Source: CAIKMD01 sp963740675 (GTDB lineage Bacteria > Pseudomonadota > Alphaproteobacteria > ATCC43930 > CGMCC-115725). Taken from it: 64,000 bases of DNA. The notes under the pieces are model-generated. The model was not told the origin of the DNA and made no database searches. It saw only the letters and a program-made list of their open reading frames with translations. Positions 33,919-42,980 of the stretch are shown one piece after another (within the stretch, counting starts at the first letter, position 1; the number at the start of each line of letters is the position of its first letter). Made by a program: the position numbers and the translations under genes. The stretch is from assembly GCA_963740675.1 (NCBI GenBank), contig CAVUFS010000007.1, positions 496,001-560,000 on the forward strand, given 5' to 3'.

Positions 33919-34215
33919 ATGATCGGTCGGTTTTTTGGCTGGGTATTTCTGTTCATGGCTGCTGCGGTTGTGGCGCGCGACGGCCTGGCTTGGCGCGACA
34001 CCGAATTCTTGCGCCCCGAGACGTTCAATGCGCTTTGGTACGATTTGAGCGCCGGAAGCCTGGGCATTTTCCGCGGCGACGTGCTGAACACGATGCCGTG
34101 GCTCTGGAATTATGTGCTGGGACCGGCGATGTCGCTGTGGGCGGCGCCGGTGCTGTTCGTGCTGTCGATGACGCTGCTCTGGGCCGGGCGCGCCGGCGGA
34201 CGGCGGCGGCGGTAA
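33919..34215 (+). CDS. Small inner-membrane protein near lepA
   Basis: Protein of 98 residues. A first hydrophobic segment (MIGRFFGWVFLFMAAAVVAR), an amphipathic middle with WYDLSAGSLGIFRGDVLNTM, and a last segment (MSLWAAPVLFVLSMTLLWAG) end in a basic tail GGRRRR. Similar short proteins of unknown function are common in alphaproteobacteria. It is convergent with lepA, six bases from its stop. No strong Shine-Dalgarno is visible before the ATG at 33919. Confidence 0.65.
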   Translation: MIGRFFGWVFLFMAAAVVARDGLAWRDTEFLRPETFNALWYDLSAGSLGIFRGDVLNTMPWLWNYVLGPAMSLWAAPVLFVLSMTLLWAGRAGGRRRR

Positions 34216-34221
34216 GTCGCG

Positions 34222-36024
34222 CTACTCGTCGCCCATCTTGAGGGCGGCGAGGAAGGCGGATTGCGGAATCTCCACCTGGCCGTATTGGCGCATGCGCTTG
34301 CGCCCTTCCTTCTGCTTTTCGAGCAGCTTGCGTTTGCGCGAGATGTCGCCGCCATAGCATTTGGCGAGCACGTCCTTGCGCAGCGCCTTCACCGTTTCGC
34401 GCGCGATGACCTTGCCGCCGATCGCGGCCTGGATCGCGATCAGGAACAATTGCCGCGGGATCAGCTCTTTCAGCCGCTCGCACAGCGCGCGGCCGCGCCG
34501 CTCGGCCTGGCTGCGATGGACGATGATCGCGAGTGCGTCGACCGGATCGCCATTGACCAGGATGTTGAGCAGCACGAGATCGCCTTCCTGGTAGCCATCG
34601 ACCTGATAGTCGAAGCTGGCATAACCGCGGCTGACCGATTTGAGGCGATCGTAGAAATCGAACACGACCTCGTTCAGCGGCAGGCGATAGACCAGCATCG
34701 CGCGCTTGCCGGCGTAGGTCAGCTCTTTCTGGATGCCGCGCCGTTCCTCGCAGAGCGCGAGGATGCTGCCGAGATAGTCGTCCGGCACCAGAATGGTCGC
34801 TGTGATCCACGGCTCTTCGATATGATCAATGCGCACCGGATCCGGCATATCGACCGGATTGTGCAGCATCGTCATCGTGCCGTTGGTGAGATGGATGTGA
34901 TAAACGACCGACGGCGCGGTCGCGATCAGGTCGAGATCGAATTCGCGCTCCAGCCGTTCCTGGATGATCTCCAGATGCAAGAGACCCAGGAAGCCGCAGC
35001 GATAGCCGAAGCCCAGCGCGACCGAGGTCTCCGGCTCGAATTCGAAGCTTGAATCGTTGAGGCGAAGCTTGGCGAGGCTGTCGCGCAGCTTCTCGTAATC
35101 GGCGGCATCGGTCGGGAACAGGCCGCAGAACACGACCGGCTGCACGGGCTTGAAGCCAGGCAGCGGCTCTGCCGCGAGACGCTTTTCGTCAGTGATGGTG
35201 TCGCCGACCTTACAATCGGCCACCGTCTTGATGCCGGCAGTGATAAAGCCGATCTCGCCCGGGCCGAGCTCGGGCACGGTCACGCCTTTGGGCGTGAACA
35301 CACCAACCCGCTCGACCCCATGCGTCGCGCCGGTTGCCATCATGCAAATCTTCATGCCCGCCTTGAGCACGCCGTCCTTCACGCGCACCAGCGTGACGAC
35401 GCCGAGATAGGAATCGTACCAGCTATCGACCAGCAGCGCCTTCAAGGGCGCGGCCGCATCGCCGGTCGGCGGCGGCAGACGCTCGACCAGCGCCTCGAGC
35501 ACGCCCTGGATGTTGAGGCCGGTCTTGGCCGAAATCTCCACGGCATTGGATGCGTCGAGACCGATGACTTCCTCGATCTGCTCTTTCACGCGATCAGGCT
35601 CGGCCGCGGGCAGGTCGATCTTGTTGAGCACGGGCACGATCTCATGCCCGGCATCGATCGCTTGATAGACATTGGCGAGGGTCTGCGCCTCGACGCCCTG
35701 GCTGGCATCGACCACCAGCAGCGAGCCTTCGCAGGCGGCGAGCGAGCGGCTTACCTCATAGGCGAAATCGACATGGCCGGGCGTGTCCATGAGATTGAGC
35801 TCATAGGTCTCGCCGCTCTTGGCCTTGTAATTGAGGCGCACGGTCTGCGCCTTGATCGTGATGCCGCGCTCGCGCTCGATATCCATGGAATCGAGCACCT
35901 GGGCGCGCATCTCGCGCGATTCGAGTCCACCGCAAAATTCGATCAGCCGGTCGGCGAGCGTCGACTTGCCGTGGTCGATATGCGCGATGATGGCGAAGTT
36001 TCGGATATGCCGAAGATCGGTCAT
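34222..36024 (-). CDS. lepA: Translation elongation factor 4 (LepA)
   Basis: Ribosome-binding GTPase of 600 residues, the usual LepA length. The G-domain motifs are AHIDHGKST, DTPGHVDF and NKIDLP. Domain II, two elongation factor G-like domains and the LepA-specific C-terminal domain follow (LLEKQKEGRKRMRQYGQVEI, then IPQSAFLAAL). LepA affects initiation and back-translocation and resides partly at the membrane. It is on the same strand as the pheT-pheS-rplT-rpmI block but separated from it by a small coiled-coil gene. Confidence 0.97.
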   Translation of the reverse strand: MTDLRHIRNFAIIAHIDHGKSTLADRLIEFCGGLESREMRAQVLDSMDIERERGITIKAQTVRLNYKAKSGETYELNLMDTPGHVDFAYEVSRSLAACEGSLLVVDASQGVEAQTLANVYQAIDAGHEIVPVLNKIDLPAAEPDRVKEQIEEVIGLDASNAVEISAKTGLNIQGVLEALVERLPPPTGDAAAPLKALLVDSWYDSYLGVVTLVRVKDGVLKAGMKICMMATGATHGVERVGVFTPKGVTVPELGPGEIGFITAGIKTVADCKVGDTITDEKRLAAEPLPGFKPVQPVVFCGLFPTDAADYEKLRDSLAKLRLNDSSFEFEPETSVALGFGYRCGFLGLLHLEIIQERLEREFDLDLIATAPSVVYHIHLTNGTMTMLHNPVDMPDPVRIDHIEEPWITATILVPDDYLGSILALCEERRGIQKELTYAGKRAMLVYRLPLNEVVFDFYDRLKSVSRGYASFDYQVDGYQEGDLVLLNILVNGDPVDALAIIVHRSQAERRGRALCERLKELIPRQLFLIAIQAAIGGKVIARETVKALRKDVLAKCYGGDISRKRKLLEKQKEGRKRMRQYGQVEIPQSAFLAALKMGDE

Positions 36025-36120
36025 GCCTGAGGCAGAACATAGGAAATGGCGCGCGCTGCCGCAACCGGCGCCGGCGCCTAAGCCGCTGAAAATCCCGGAA
36101 TTCTGCGCGAAAGCAGCCGC

Positions 36121-36441
36121 TTAAGGCGAAAACCCGCCCGGCGGCGGCGCCGGATGGTCTTCGGCATCGACCCAATCGGTGAATTTCTCGATCGATGCAT
36201 CGAGATCGCTGGCAAGCTTGTGGACTATCGAATGCTGCTCGGGCCGCGCCCCTGTGCCCTGGGCGGTCGCCATCGCTTGGCTGAGCTCCCGGTGCCGCGC
36301 CTCGATTACGGCGAGCTCGTCGCGCAGTTGCTGCTCCCGGTTCGTTCCCGTTTTAACGCGCTGGCGCAAGGAATTGATGCGCGCGCCGAGGTCGTCAACG
36401 CGCCGTTGCATGTCGCCTAGGTCGATTTTCGTATCAGCCAT
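36121..36441 (-). CDS. Small coiled-coil protein
   Basis: Protein of 106 residues. Heptad-like leucines run through MQRRVDDLGARINSLRQRVK and EQQLRDELAVIEARHRELSQ, then a linker and a second helix LASDLDASIEKFTDWVDAED, ending in a proline-rich tail. AGGAGAACCTACG before the ATG at 36441 is a good ribosome site. No known family; predicted soluble and cytoplasmic. It lies between pheT and lepA on the same strand, so it may be read from the same transcript. Confidence 0.65.
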   Translation of the reverse strand: MADTKIDLGDMQRRVDDLGARINSLRQRVKTGTNREQQLRDELAVIEARHRELSQAMATAQGTGARPEQHSIVHKLASDLDASIEKFTDWVDAEDHPAPPPGGFSP

Positions 36442-36528
36442 CGTAGGTTCTCCTGCCGCTCTGTCCTCCCTTCAACACCGAAAGGGGCGCGAGTGTTCGC
36501 AGCTCCGCGGGAGGAACGGGGCTGGAGA

Positions 36529-38925
36529 TCAGCGGCGCAGCGTGCCGCCGGTGGCTTTCTCGACCGCGGCGATCAGTTTCTGGCTGAAAGCCTCGATCGC
36601 TTCGTCGGTCAACGTTGCTTCGACCGGCTGCAGCACCACGGTCATGGCGAGCGATTTCTTGCCCGGATCGACGCCCTTGCCGCGATACACGTCGAACAGC
36701 CGGACATCGGCGATGAGCTTGCGATCGACGCCGCGGGCGGCGCGCAGCATCGTTTCGGCGGCAACGCTTTCATCGACGAGGAAGGCGAAATCGCGCTCGA
36801 CCGGCTGGAACGGCGAGAGGATGAGCAGCGGCCGCGCCTTGCCGGAGCGCGCGCGTGGCGCCGGCACCGCATCGAGGAACACTTCGAAACCGACCGCCGG
36901 ACCGGCAATGCCCATCGCCGCAAGGATGCCGGGATGGATCTCGCCGAATTGCGCCAGCGGCTTGTTGCCCTGTTTCAGCACGCCCGAGCGGCCGGGGTGA
37001 TACCAGGAAGGCGCGTCGGTGGTGACTTGCAGGCTTTCCACGGCGACACCGGCCGCGGTCAGCGCGGCGAGCGCATCGGCCTTGGCGAGCAGCGCATCGA
37101 CCGGCCGGCCCGGTTCGTCCCAGCGCTTCGTGCCGGTGCTGCCGTTGCGCAGCCCCGTCGCGGTCGCGATCTGACCTTCGGGCGTGTCGTCCTTGTAGAA
37201 CGGCCCGATCTCGAACAGCGCGCCATTGGCGAAGCCGCGATCGGCGTTGCGCTGCGCCGCCGCCAGCAGATTCGGCAGGATCGACGGCCGCATCACATCG
37301 AGATCGGCGCTGATCGGATTGGCGAGGGTCAGCGCTTCGCTGCCACCGCCGAACAGCTCGGCCTGCGTGCGCGGCAGGAACGAGAAGGTCACCGCTTCGA
37401 CGAGACCGCGCGACGCCAGGGTGCGCCGGATTTGCACGGCGCGACGTTGCGCAGGCGTGAGTGCTGGCTTCGGCAGCACGCTATCGCGTGCCAGCGGCAC
37501 GACGGGAATTTCCTCATAACCGCGGATGCGGAGAATCTCTTCGACGAGATCGGCTTCGCCTTCGATATCGGCGCGCCAGGACGGCGCCTCGACCGCGAAA
37601 CCGTCGCCATCGTTCGCGAGCTTGCAGCCGAGGTCTTCGAGGATGCGCCGCTGATCGGGCGCCGAGATCGCGACACCGCCGAGCGTCTCGACGCGATCCG
37701 CGCGCAAATGATAGCGTCGCTGCCAATCCGGCACGGCGCCGGCGGTCGTGACCTTGCTCGGCGTGCCGCCGCATATCTCGATGATCAGCCGCGTTGCGAT
37801 CTCGAGACCGGGCGCGGTGAATTCGGGATCGATGCCGCGCTCGAAGCGATAGCGTGCATCGCTTTGCAATTGCAGCTTGCGGCCGGTCGCGGCGGTGCGC
37901 ACAGGATCGAACAGCGCCGCCTCAATGAAGACATTTACGGTTGAGTCGCCGCACGCGCTGCTCTCGCCGCCGATGACGCCACCGAGGCTAAGCGCGCCGC
38001 TCTTATCGGCGATCACCGTCATGCTCTCATCGAGCGCATAGCTCTTGCCGTTCAGTGCGGCGAGTTCCTCGCCGGCGCGGCCACCGCGCAAGGTGAGATC
38101 GCCCTGCAGCTTGTCGGCATCGAAGACATGCAACGGCCGGTCGAGATCGTAAGTGAGGAAATTGGTCACATCGACCAGCGCGGAAATCGGACGCAGCCCG
38201 ATCGCGGTCAGGCGATCTTGCAGCCAGCGCGGGCTCGGCCCGTTTTTCACGCCGCGAATGAGGCGGCCGAGGAACAGCGGACAGGCTTTCGCATCCGGCC
38301 CTTCGAGATGCACCTTGATCGGCGAATCGAACTGGCCGGCGACCGCGGTGGTTTCGATCGGCTTCAGCTTGCCGAGACCCGACGCGGCGAGATCGCGTGC
38401 GAGGCCGCGCACGCCCAAACAATCGGCGCGGTTCGGCGTGATCTTCACATCGAGCACCGGATCGTCGAGACCCATCGCCTCGGCGAACCTCGTCCCCGGC
38501 TTCAGATCGCCCGGCAATTCGATGATGCCTTCGTGATCCTCGCTGAGCTTCAGCTCGTAGCCCGAGCACATCATGCCGTTGGATTTGACGCCGCGAATCT
38601 CGCCGACCTTCAGCACCATGCCGTTGCGCGGGATGGTCACGCCCGGCGACGCAAACACACCGGTGAGGCCGGCGCGCGCATTGGGCGCACCGCACACGAC
38701 TTCGACCACGCCCTTGCCGGCATCGACTTGCAGCAGCCTCAGCCGGTCGGCATTGGGATGCGGCTTGGCGTCGACGACATGGCCGATGACAAATCCGGAA
38801 AGGTCCTTGGCGCGGTTCTCGACCAATTCGACCTCGAGACCGAGCATCACCAAGCGCCGCACGATCTCATCGAGCGGCGCATCCGTCTCAAGATGCGTTT
38901 TGAGCCAGCCGAGCGTCGTCTTCAT
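36529..38925 (-). CDS. pheT: Phenylalanyl-tRNA synthetase beta subunit
   Basis: Beta chain of the (alpha-beta)2 synthetase that charges tRNA-Phe, 798 residues. Domains: tRNA-binding OB fold (about residues 40-150, VIGHVVDAKPHPNADRLRLL), B3/B4 editing domain, B5 domain, catalytic-like core and C-terminal FDX-ACB domain (PFQPVERDFAFLVDESV). The start at 38925 is set by the ATGA overlap with pheS and by the normal beginning MKTTLGWLKTHLETDAPLDE. No frame break over 2.4 kb. Confidence 0.97.
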   Translation of the reverse strand: MKTTLGWLKTHLETDAPLDEIVRRLVMLGLEVELVENRAKDLSGFVIGHVVDAKPHPNADRLRLLQVDAGKGVVEVVCGAPNARAGLTGVFASPGVTIPRNGMVLKVGEIRGVKSNGMMCSGYELKLSEDHEGIIELPGDLKPGTRFAEAMGLDDPVLDVKITPNRADCLGVRGLARDLAASGLGKLKPIETTAVAGQFDSPIKVHLEGPDAKACPLFLGRLIRGVKNGPSPRWLQDRLTAIGLRPISALVDVTNFLTYDLDRPLHVFDADKLQGDLTLRGGRAGEELAALNGKSYALDESMTVIADKSGALSLGGVIGGESSACGDSTVNVFIEAALFDPVRTAATGRKLQLQSDARYRFERGIDPEFTAPGLEIATRLIIEICGGTPSKVTTAGAVPDWQRRYHLRADRVETLGGVAISAPDQRRILEDLGCKLANDGDGFAVEAPSWRADIEGEADLVEEILRIRGYEEIPVVPLARDSVLPKPALTPAQRRAVQIRRTLASRGLVEAVTFSFLPRTQAELFGGGSEALTLANPISADLDVMRPSILPNLLAAAQRNADRGFANGALFEIGPFYKDDTPEGQIATATGLRNGSTGTKRWDEPGRPVDALLAKADALAALTAAGVAVESLQVTTDAPSWYHPGRSGVLKQGNKPLAQFGEIHPGILAAMGIAGPAVGFEVFLDAVPAPRARSGKARPLLILSPFQPVERDFAFLVDESVAAETMLRAARGVDRKLIADVRLFDVYRGKGVDPGKKSLAMTVVLQPVEATLTDEAIEAFSQKLIAAVEKATGGTLRR

Positions 38926-39998
38926 CGCGTGCCCGACACCAGCGAAGGCTGCTCCAGCGGCAGGAAGCCGTAATGCCGAAGCCACCGCAGATCGCTTTCA
39001 TAGAACGTGCGCAGATCGGGGATGCCGTATTTCAGCATCGCGATGCGCTCGATTCCCATGCCGAAGGCGAAGCCCTGATACTCGGCGGGATCGAGGCCGC
39101 AATTGGCAAGCACTTTGGGATGCACCATCCCGCAGCCCAGAATCTCGAGCCAATCGGCACCGGCGCCGATCTTCAAGCCGCCGCCTTCGCGCGAGCAGCC
39201 GATATCGACCTCGGCCGATGGCTCGGTGAAGGGGAAATAGCTCGGGCGGAAACGCACCGGCAGATCGTCGACATCGAAGAACGTGCGGCAGAATTCGATG
39301 AGGCAGCCTTTGAGATGCCCCATATGAATGTTCTTCTCGATCACCAGCCCTTCGACCTGATGGAACATCGGCGAATGGGTCGCGTCGTGATCGCTGCGGA
39401 AGGTGCGGCCGGGCACGATGATGCGGATCGGCGGCTTGCCACTCATCATCGTGCGGATCTGCACCGGCGATGTATGCGTGCGGAGCACCTTGCGGCTGCC
39501 ATCGGCGGCGCGCGGCGTCAGATAGAACGTGTCGTGCTCTTGCCGCGCCGGATGCTCGGGCGGGATGTTGAGCGCCGTAAAGTTATGAAAGTCATCTTCA
39601 ATGTGAGGCCCTTCGGCGACGGTGAAGCCCATCTCTCCGAAGATCGCGATCAGCTCGTCGATGGTCTGGCTGATCGGATGAACGCGGCCGTCGATATCGG
39701 CCTTCACCGGTAAGGTGACGTCGATGCGCTCTTCCTTGAGGCGCTGATCCAGCGCCGCGCGATCGTGCTTTTGCTTCGCGCCGCCGAGCGCTTCCTCGAC
39801 CGCGCCTTTGAGCTGATTGAGCGCGGCGCCGCGCGCCTTGCGCTCATCCGGCGCGAGGCCGCCGAGTGTCTTCAGCAGCGCGGTGAGCTGGCCGCTGCGG
39901 CCGAGAATCGAGACGCGTAGCTGCTCCAGCGCGTCGGCATTGTCTGCCGTCGCGATCTGGCGCAGCCAGTCTTCACGAACCGCGTCGAGATTTTCCAC
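38922..39998 (-). CDS. pheS: Phenylalanyl-tRNA synthetase alpha subunit
   Basis: Catalytic alpha chain, 358 residues, normal length. An N-terminal coiled coil precedes the class II core. Motif 2 is around HMGHLKGCLIEFCRTFF and FRPSYFPFTEPSAEVDIGC, and motif 3 around AFGMGIERIAMLKYGI. It starts with GTG at 39998, eight bases after rplT, and overlaps pheT by four bases, giving the classic rplT-pheS-pheT order. Confidence 0.97.
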   Translation of the reverse strand: MENLDAVREDWLRQIATADNADALEQLRVSILGRSGQLTALLKTLGGLAPDERKARGAALNQLKGAVEEALGGAKQKHDRAALDQRLKEERIDVTLPVKADIDGRVHPISQTIDELIAIFGEMGFTVAEGPHIEDDFHNFTALNIPPEHPARQEHDTFYLTPRAADGSRKVLRTHTSPVQIRTMMSGKPPIRIIVPGRTFRSDHDATHSPMFHQVEGLVIEKNIHMGHLKGCLIEFCRTFFDVDDLPVRFRPSYFPFTEPSAEVDIGCSREGGGLKIGAGADWLEILGCGMVHPKVLANCGLDPAEYQGFAFGMGIERIAMLKYGIPDLRTFYESDLRWLRHYGFLPLEQPSLVSGTR

Positions 39999-40006
39999 CG
40001 CGGCCC

Positions 40007-40369
40007 TCAGGCCTGGGTGAGTGCCGCTTGTGCCTGGGCCACGATCGCCTGAAACGCCGCCGCGTCGCGCGCCGCGAGATCGGCGAGCACTTTGCGATCG
40101 AGCTCGATGCCCGCGCGCTTCAGGCCGTTGATAAATTGCGAGTAGGTCAGGCCGCCTTCGCGAGCGCCGGCATTGATGCGCTGGATCCAGAGCGCGCGGA
40201 AATTGCGCTTCTTGGCGCGCCGGTCGCGATAGGCGTATTGCAGCCCCTTCTCGACCTTCTCGACCGCGATCCGGAAGCTGGTATGCGCCCGGCCGCGATA
40301 GCCCTTCGCGAGATTCAGGACCTTCTTGTGACGGGCACGCGCCGTCACACCGCGTTTCACATGCGCCAT
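40007..40369 (-). CDS. rplT: 50S ribosomal protein L20
   Basis: Ribosomal protein of 120 residues that binds 23S rRNA early in assembly. It has the L20 signature: MAHVKRGVTARARHKKVLNL, YRDRRAKKRNFRALWIQRIN and TYSQFINGLKRAGIELDRKV. It follows rpmI by four bases, and its ribosome site lies within the end of rpmI, so the two are translationally coupled. In other bacteria L20 represses this operon by binding its leader; a hairpin leader exists here upstream of rpmI. Confidence 0.98.
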   Translation of the reverse strand: MAHVKRGVTARARHKKVLNLAKGYRGRAHTSFRIAVEKVEKGLQYAYRDRRAKKRNFRALWIQRINAGAREGGLTYSQFINGLKRAGIELDRKVLADLAARDAAAFQAIVAQAQAALTQA

Positions 40370-40373
40370 TTGC

Positions 40374-40574
40374 CTACCTCAGATACGGCATATAGGTGAG
40401 GACGAGATTGGCATCGCCGTCGCGCAGGATCATGCTGCCACGGGCCTTGCGCTTCATGCTCTTCGGCTTCGAGATCAGGCGATGGCGCTTATGCGCAACG
40501 CCGGCCTTGATTTTGCCCGTCGCGGTGCGCGAGAAGCGCTTTTTGGCGCCGCTCTTGGTCTTCATCTTGGGCAT
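40374..40574 (-). CDS. rpmI: 50S ribosomal protein L35
   Basis: Ribosomal protein of 66 residues, normal length, very basic: MPKMKTKSGAKKRFSRTATG, then HKRHRLISKPKSMKRKARGS and LVLTYMPYLR. AAAGGATAAAAA precedes the ATG at 40574. First gene of the rpmI-rplT-pheS-pheT unit, with a promoter and an inverted-repeat leader just upstream. Confidence 0.98.
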   Translation of the reverse strand: MPKMKTKSGAKKRFSRTATGKIKAGVAHKRHRLISKPKSMKRKARGSMILRDGDANLVLTYMPYLR

Positions 40575-40607
40575 TTTTTATCCTTTCACTTCAAGGATTT
40601 AATACAA

Positions 40608-40647
40608 AGGACCGCGAGGCATGCCCGTTTTCGAAGCCAGCGGTCCT
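40608..40647 (-). promoter_or_regulatory. Inverted-repeat leader (possible attenuator) of rpmI-rplT
   Basis: On the minus strand, AGGACCGC (40647-40640) pairs perfectly with GCGGTCCT (40615-40608) across a 24-base loop, and T-rich TTTGTATT follows at once. It falls inside the predicted mRNA leader between the promoter at 40661-40689 and the rpmI start at 40574. A stem followed by U-rich sequence suits an attenuator or an L20 feedback target. Confidence 0.55.
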
Positions 40648-40660
40648 GGATGAGCCGCGG

Positions 40661-40689
40661 GTTATATCGGCGGATGGTCGAAAAAGCAA
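40661..40689 (-). promoter_or_regulatory. Sigma-70-type promoter of rpmI-rplT-pheS-pheT
   Basis: Reading the minus strand, TTGCTT (40689-40684) and TATAAC (40666-40661) are exactly 17 bases apart. The expected transcription start is near 40654, giving an 80-base leader before rpmI. Confidence 0.7.
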
Positions 40690-40703
40690 GCGCGGCGGGG
40701 CGG

Positions 40704-41606
40704 TTAGCGGAGGGTCAGATCCGGCCGGATCGACGATTTCGCGAAGGAGAGGAAGGTCAGTGCCGCCTGCCCGAGCGGCCGGTCATTCGGCCAGGCCAGT
40801 CCGACCTCGCGCCGGGCTTTGGGCTCGGCGATGCGCAGGGCCTTTACATGGGGGACGCGGACATAGTCGGGCGGGAACACGGCGATGCCGAGCCCGGCGG
40901 CGACGAATCCCATCAGATAGGAGCCATCATCGCATTCGAGACTGATCGTGGGCGAAAACCCGGCGGCGCGAAAGATGCGATCGACGAGACCGCGGAAAGC
41001 GTGGCCGGTCTTGAAACAGACGAAGGGCTCGTTCCGCACCTCGCTCAGCGATACCGTACGGCGATGCGCCAAGCGATGGGCGGTGGGCACCACCAGCAAC
41101 AGCTCTTGCGAGGCGAGCTTGATCCAGGAGAAACGCGCCAAATCCTCGATCCGCGGAATGAAGGCGAAATCGAGCTGCGATTGCCGCATGCCCTCTTCGA
41201 GACCGGTGCTGTTGTTTTGATAAAGCGCGATCGGCACATCGGGATGCTTCGCCTTGAAGCGCCGAACGAGTTTGGGAATGAAATTGTAGCCAAGCGTGCG
41301 CAAGAAACCGATCGAGATGCCGTCGCTTGTCGCTTCCGCGCTTTCCCTGATCTCTGCGAGCCCTTCTTCGATCGCGGTGAAGCCGCGCTCGACGCTGCGC
41401 AGCAAAGTCTCGCCGCTGCGCGTCAGGCGGATGGCGCGGCCGGTGCGCTCGAACAGCGCGATGCCGAGATCGGCTTCAAGACCGGCAATGGCGCGGCTGA
41501 GCGCCGGCTGGCTGACGCCGAGATGCTCGGCAGCCCGCGTCACATGCTGAAACCGGCCGGCGGCGCGAAAATGCTCGAGCTGGTTCAACTTGAGACGTTG
41601 CGACAT
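40704..41606 (-). CDS. LysR-family transcriptional regulator
   Basis: Regulator of 300 residues. The N-terminal helix-turn-helix (about residues 4-65) contains AAEHLGVSQPALSRAIAGLE followed by LGIALFERTGRAIRLT. The rest is the two-lobed effector domain (ISIGFLRTLGYNFIPKLVRR). It is divergent from the Gfo/Idh-Rieske-TctC-TctAB genes, the standard layout for an activator that responds to a pathway intermediate. An inverted repeat in the shared 121-base gap (41643-41662) is a candidate binding site. Confidence 0.92.
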   Translation of the reverse strand: MSQRLKLNQLEHFRAAGRFQHVTRAAEHLGVSQPALSRAIAGLEADLGIALFERTGRAIRLTRSGETLLRSVERGFTAIEEGLAEIRESAEATSDGISIGFLRTLGYNFIPKLVRRFKAKHPDVPIALYQNNSTGLEEGMRQSQLDFAFIPRIEDLARFSWIKLASQELLLVVPTAHRLAHRRTVSLSEVRNEPFVCFKTGHAFRGLVDRIFRAAGFSPTISLECDDGSYLMGFVAAGLGIAVFPPDYVRVPHVKALRIAEPKARREVGLAWPNDRPLGQAALTFLSFAKSSIRPDLTLR

Positions 41607-41642
41607 TCTGCACCTCCGCCGCGCCCACAGCCTTATGCAATT

Positions 41643-41662
41643 TGGTTATGATAGCATAATCA
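41643..41662. promoter_or_regulatory. Candidate LysR-type operator
   Basis: TGGTTATG, four bases, CATAATCA: an eight-base inverted repeat with one mismatch in the divergent gap between the LysR gene and the Gfo/Idh gene, in a locally AT-rich patch. It contains TATGAT, which could serve as the -10 box for the plus strand. Confidence 0.45.
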
Positions 41663-41727
41663 CAACTCATTGGTACGGGTCCGGGCGTGCGGGTTAACGT
41701 CAGCACTAGGGTAGGAACGCAGAGAAA

Positions 41728-42948
41728 ATGAGCGACGCAAAGCAGCGGCGTGTCCTCGGCATCGGTATCGTCGGCATCGGCGGCGCCGCGGTCAACATGC
41801 TGCCGGCCTTCGCGCGCAATCCGGACTTCACCATCGTCGCGGCCGCGGATATCGACGCGGACGTCCTGGCGCGGTTCGCGCACGATTATCCCGGCGCCGC
41901 CACCTTCCGCTCGGTCGCCGAGCTGTGCGCCTGCCCCGCCGTCGATCTGGTTTATATCGGCACGCCGACGCGTCTCCATGCCGAGCATGCCGGCACCGCT
42001 TTAGCGGCGAAGAAGCATGTCCTGATCGAAAAGCCGATGGCCGTTACGCTGGCCGAAGCGGACGCGATGATCGCCGCGGCGGAGCGGCACGGCGTGCTGC
42101 TCGGCGTCAACGTCAAGCACAGCTTCGAGCCGCGCGTGTTGAAGCTGCGCGCGCTCGCGCAATCGGGCGAGCTCGGGCGGCTGCGCATGATCCATAGCTG
42201 GCGCTATGTCGATTGGCTTTATCGCCCGCGCACGCGCGACGAACTCGCGCCCGGCTGGGGCGCGGGCATCCTCTGGCGGCAGGGACCGCATCATTTCGAC
42301 TTCCTGCGCACGATTGGCGGCGGGCTGCTGCGGAGCGTGCGCGGCAATTGCCATATCCTCGATCCGGCGCGACGCGTCACCGGCGCCTACACCGCCTATC
42401 TCGAATTCGCAGACGGGCTGGTCTGCACCGCAGTGTGCAGCGGCTACGATCATTTCAATTCACGCGACTATGTGCGCGGCTTCCGCGGCGACCTGCCATT
42501 CGCCGCCGCTGGCCAGCATGCGCGCGCGCGGCGCACGCTCGAAGCCCATGCCGCCGATCCGAATTGGGAAGACACCGCGGCGGCCGGCGAGCGTTATGGC
42601 GGCGCGAGCGATGATCGTACGGCAGCGGACATCAACGCGTTATCGAGCGGTTGGCTTTTGAGCGGGCCGCTCGTCGCGAGCTTCGAGCGCGCGGACGTAC
42701 GCTTCTCGGCCGCCGGGCTCATCATCGATGGCGACCGCGAACAATCGGAGATCCCGCTCAAGCATCAAGGAGACGGGCGTGACGGCAGGCTAAAGACCTT
42801 TCATCGCGCCATTGTCGAAGGCGCGGCTTTGCCCGCCGACGGGCGCTGGGGCAAGGCCACGCAGGAAGTGCTGGTGGCGCTCGAGCGCTCCGCCGAAACG
42901 CATGAAGAAGTACCCCTGACCCATCAAACGCCGTTCATCGGCGGCTGA
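41728..42948 (+). CDS. Gfo/Idh/MocA-family NAD(P)-dependent oxidoreductase (Pht4-like)
   Basis: Dehydrogenase of 406 residues with an N-terminal Rossmann fold (LGIGIVGIGGAAVNMLPAFA, then DLVYIGTPTRLHAEH) and the family motif EKPMAVTLAEADAMI before a C-terminal alpha/beta domain. In phthalate degradation a member of this family (Pht4) oxidises the cis-dihydrodiol made by a Rieske dioxygenase, and here a Rieske gene follows after 32 bases. Substrate not proven. It opens a plus-strand unit with the oxygenase and the TTT transporter genes. Confidence 0.88.
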   Translation: MSDAKQRRVLGIGIVGIGGAAVNMLPAFARNPDFTIVAAADIDADVLARFAHDYPGAATFRSVAELCACPAVDLVYIGTPTRLHAEHAGTALAAKKHVLIEKPMAVTLAEADAMIAAAERHGVLLGVNVKHSFEPRVLKLRALAQSGELGRLRMIHSWRYVDWLYRPRTRDELAPGWGAGILWRQGPHHFDFLRTIGGGLLRSVRGNCHILDPARRVTGAYTAYLEFADGLVCTAVCSGYDHFNSRDYVRGFRGDLPFAAAGQHARARRTLEAHAADPNWEDTAAAGERYGGASDDRTAADINALSSGWLLSGPLVASFERADVRFSAAGLIIDGDREQSEIPLKHQGDGRDGRLKTFHRAIVEGAALPADGRWGKATQEVLVALERSAETHEEVPLTHQTPFIGG

Positions 42949-42980
42949 ACCGTATTACCCGCGATCGAGGAGAAGTCGTC

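Noticed and set aside
36023..36123. 33-codon plus-strand ORF divergent from lepA (MPEAEHRKWRALPQPAPAPK)
   Set aside because: It starts inside the lepA 5' end with no ribosome site and overlaps the stop of the coiled-coil gene; proline content alone is not enough evidence.
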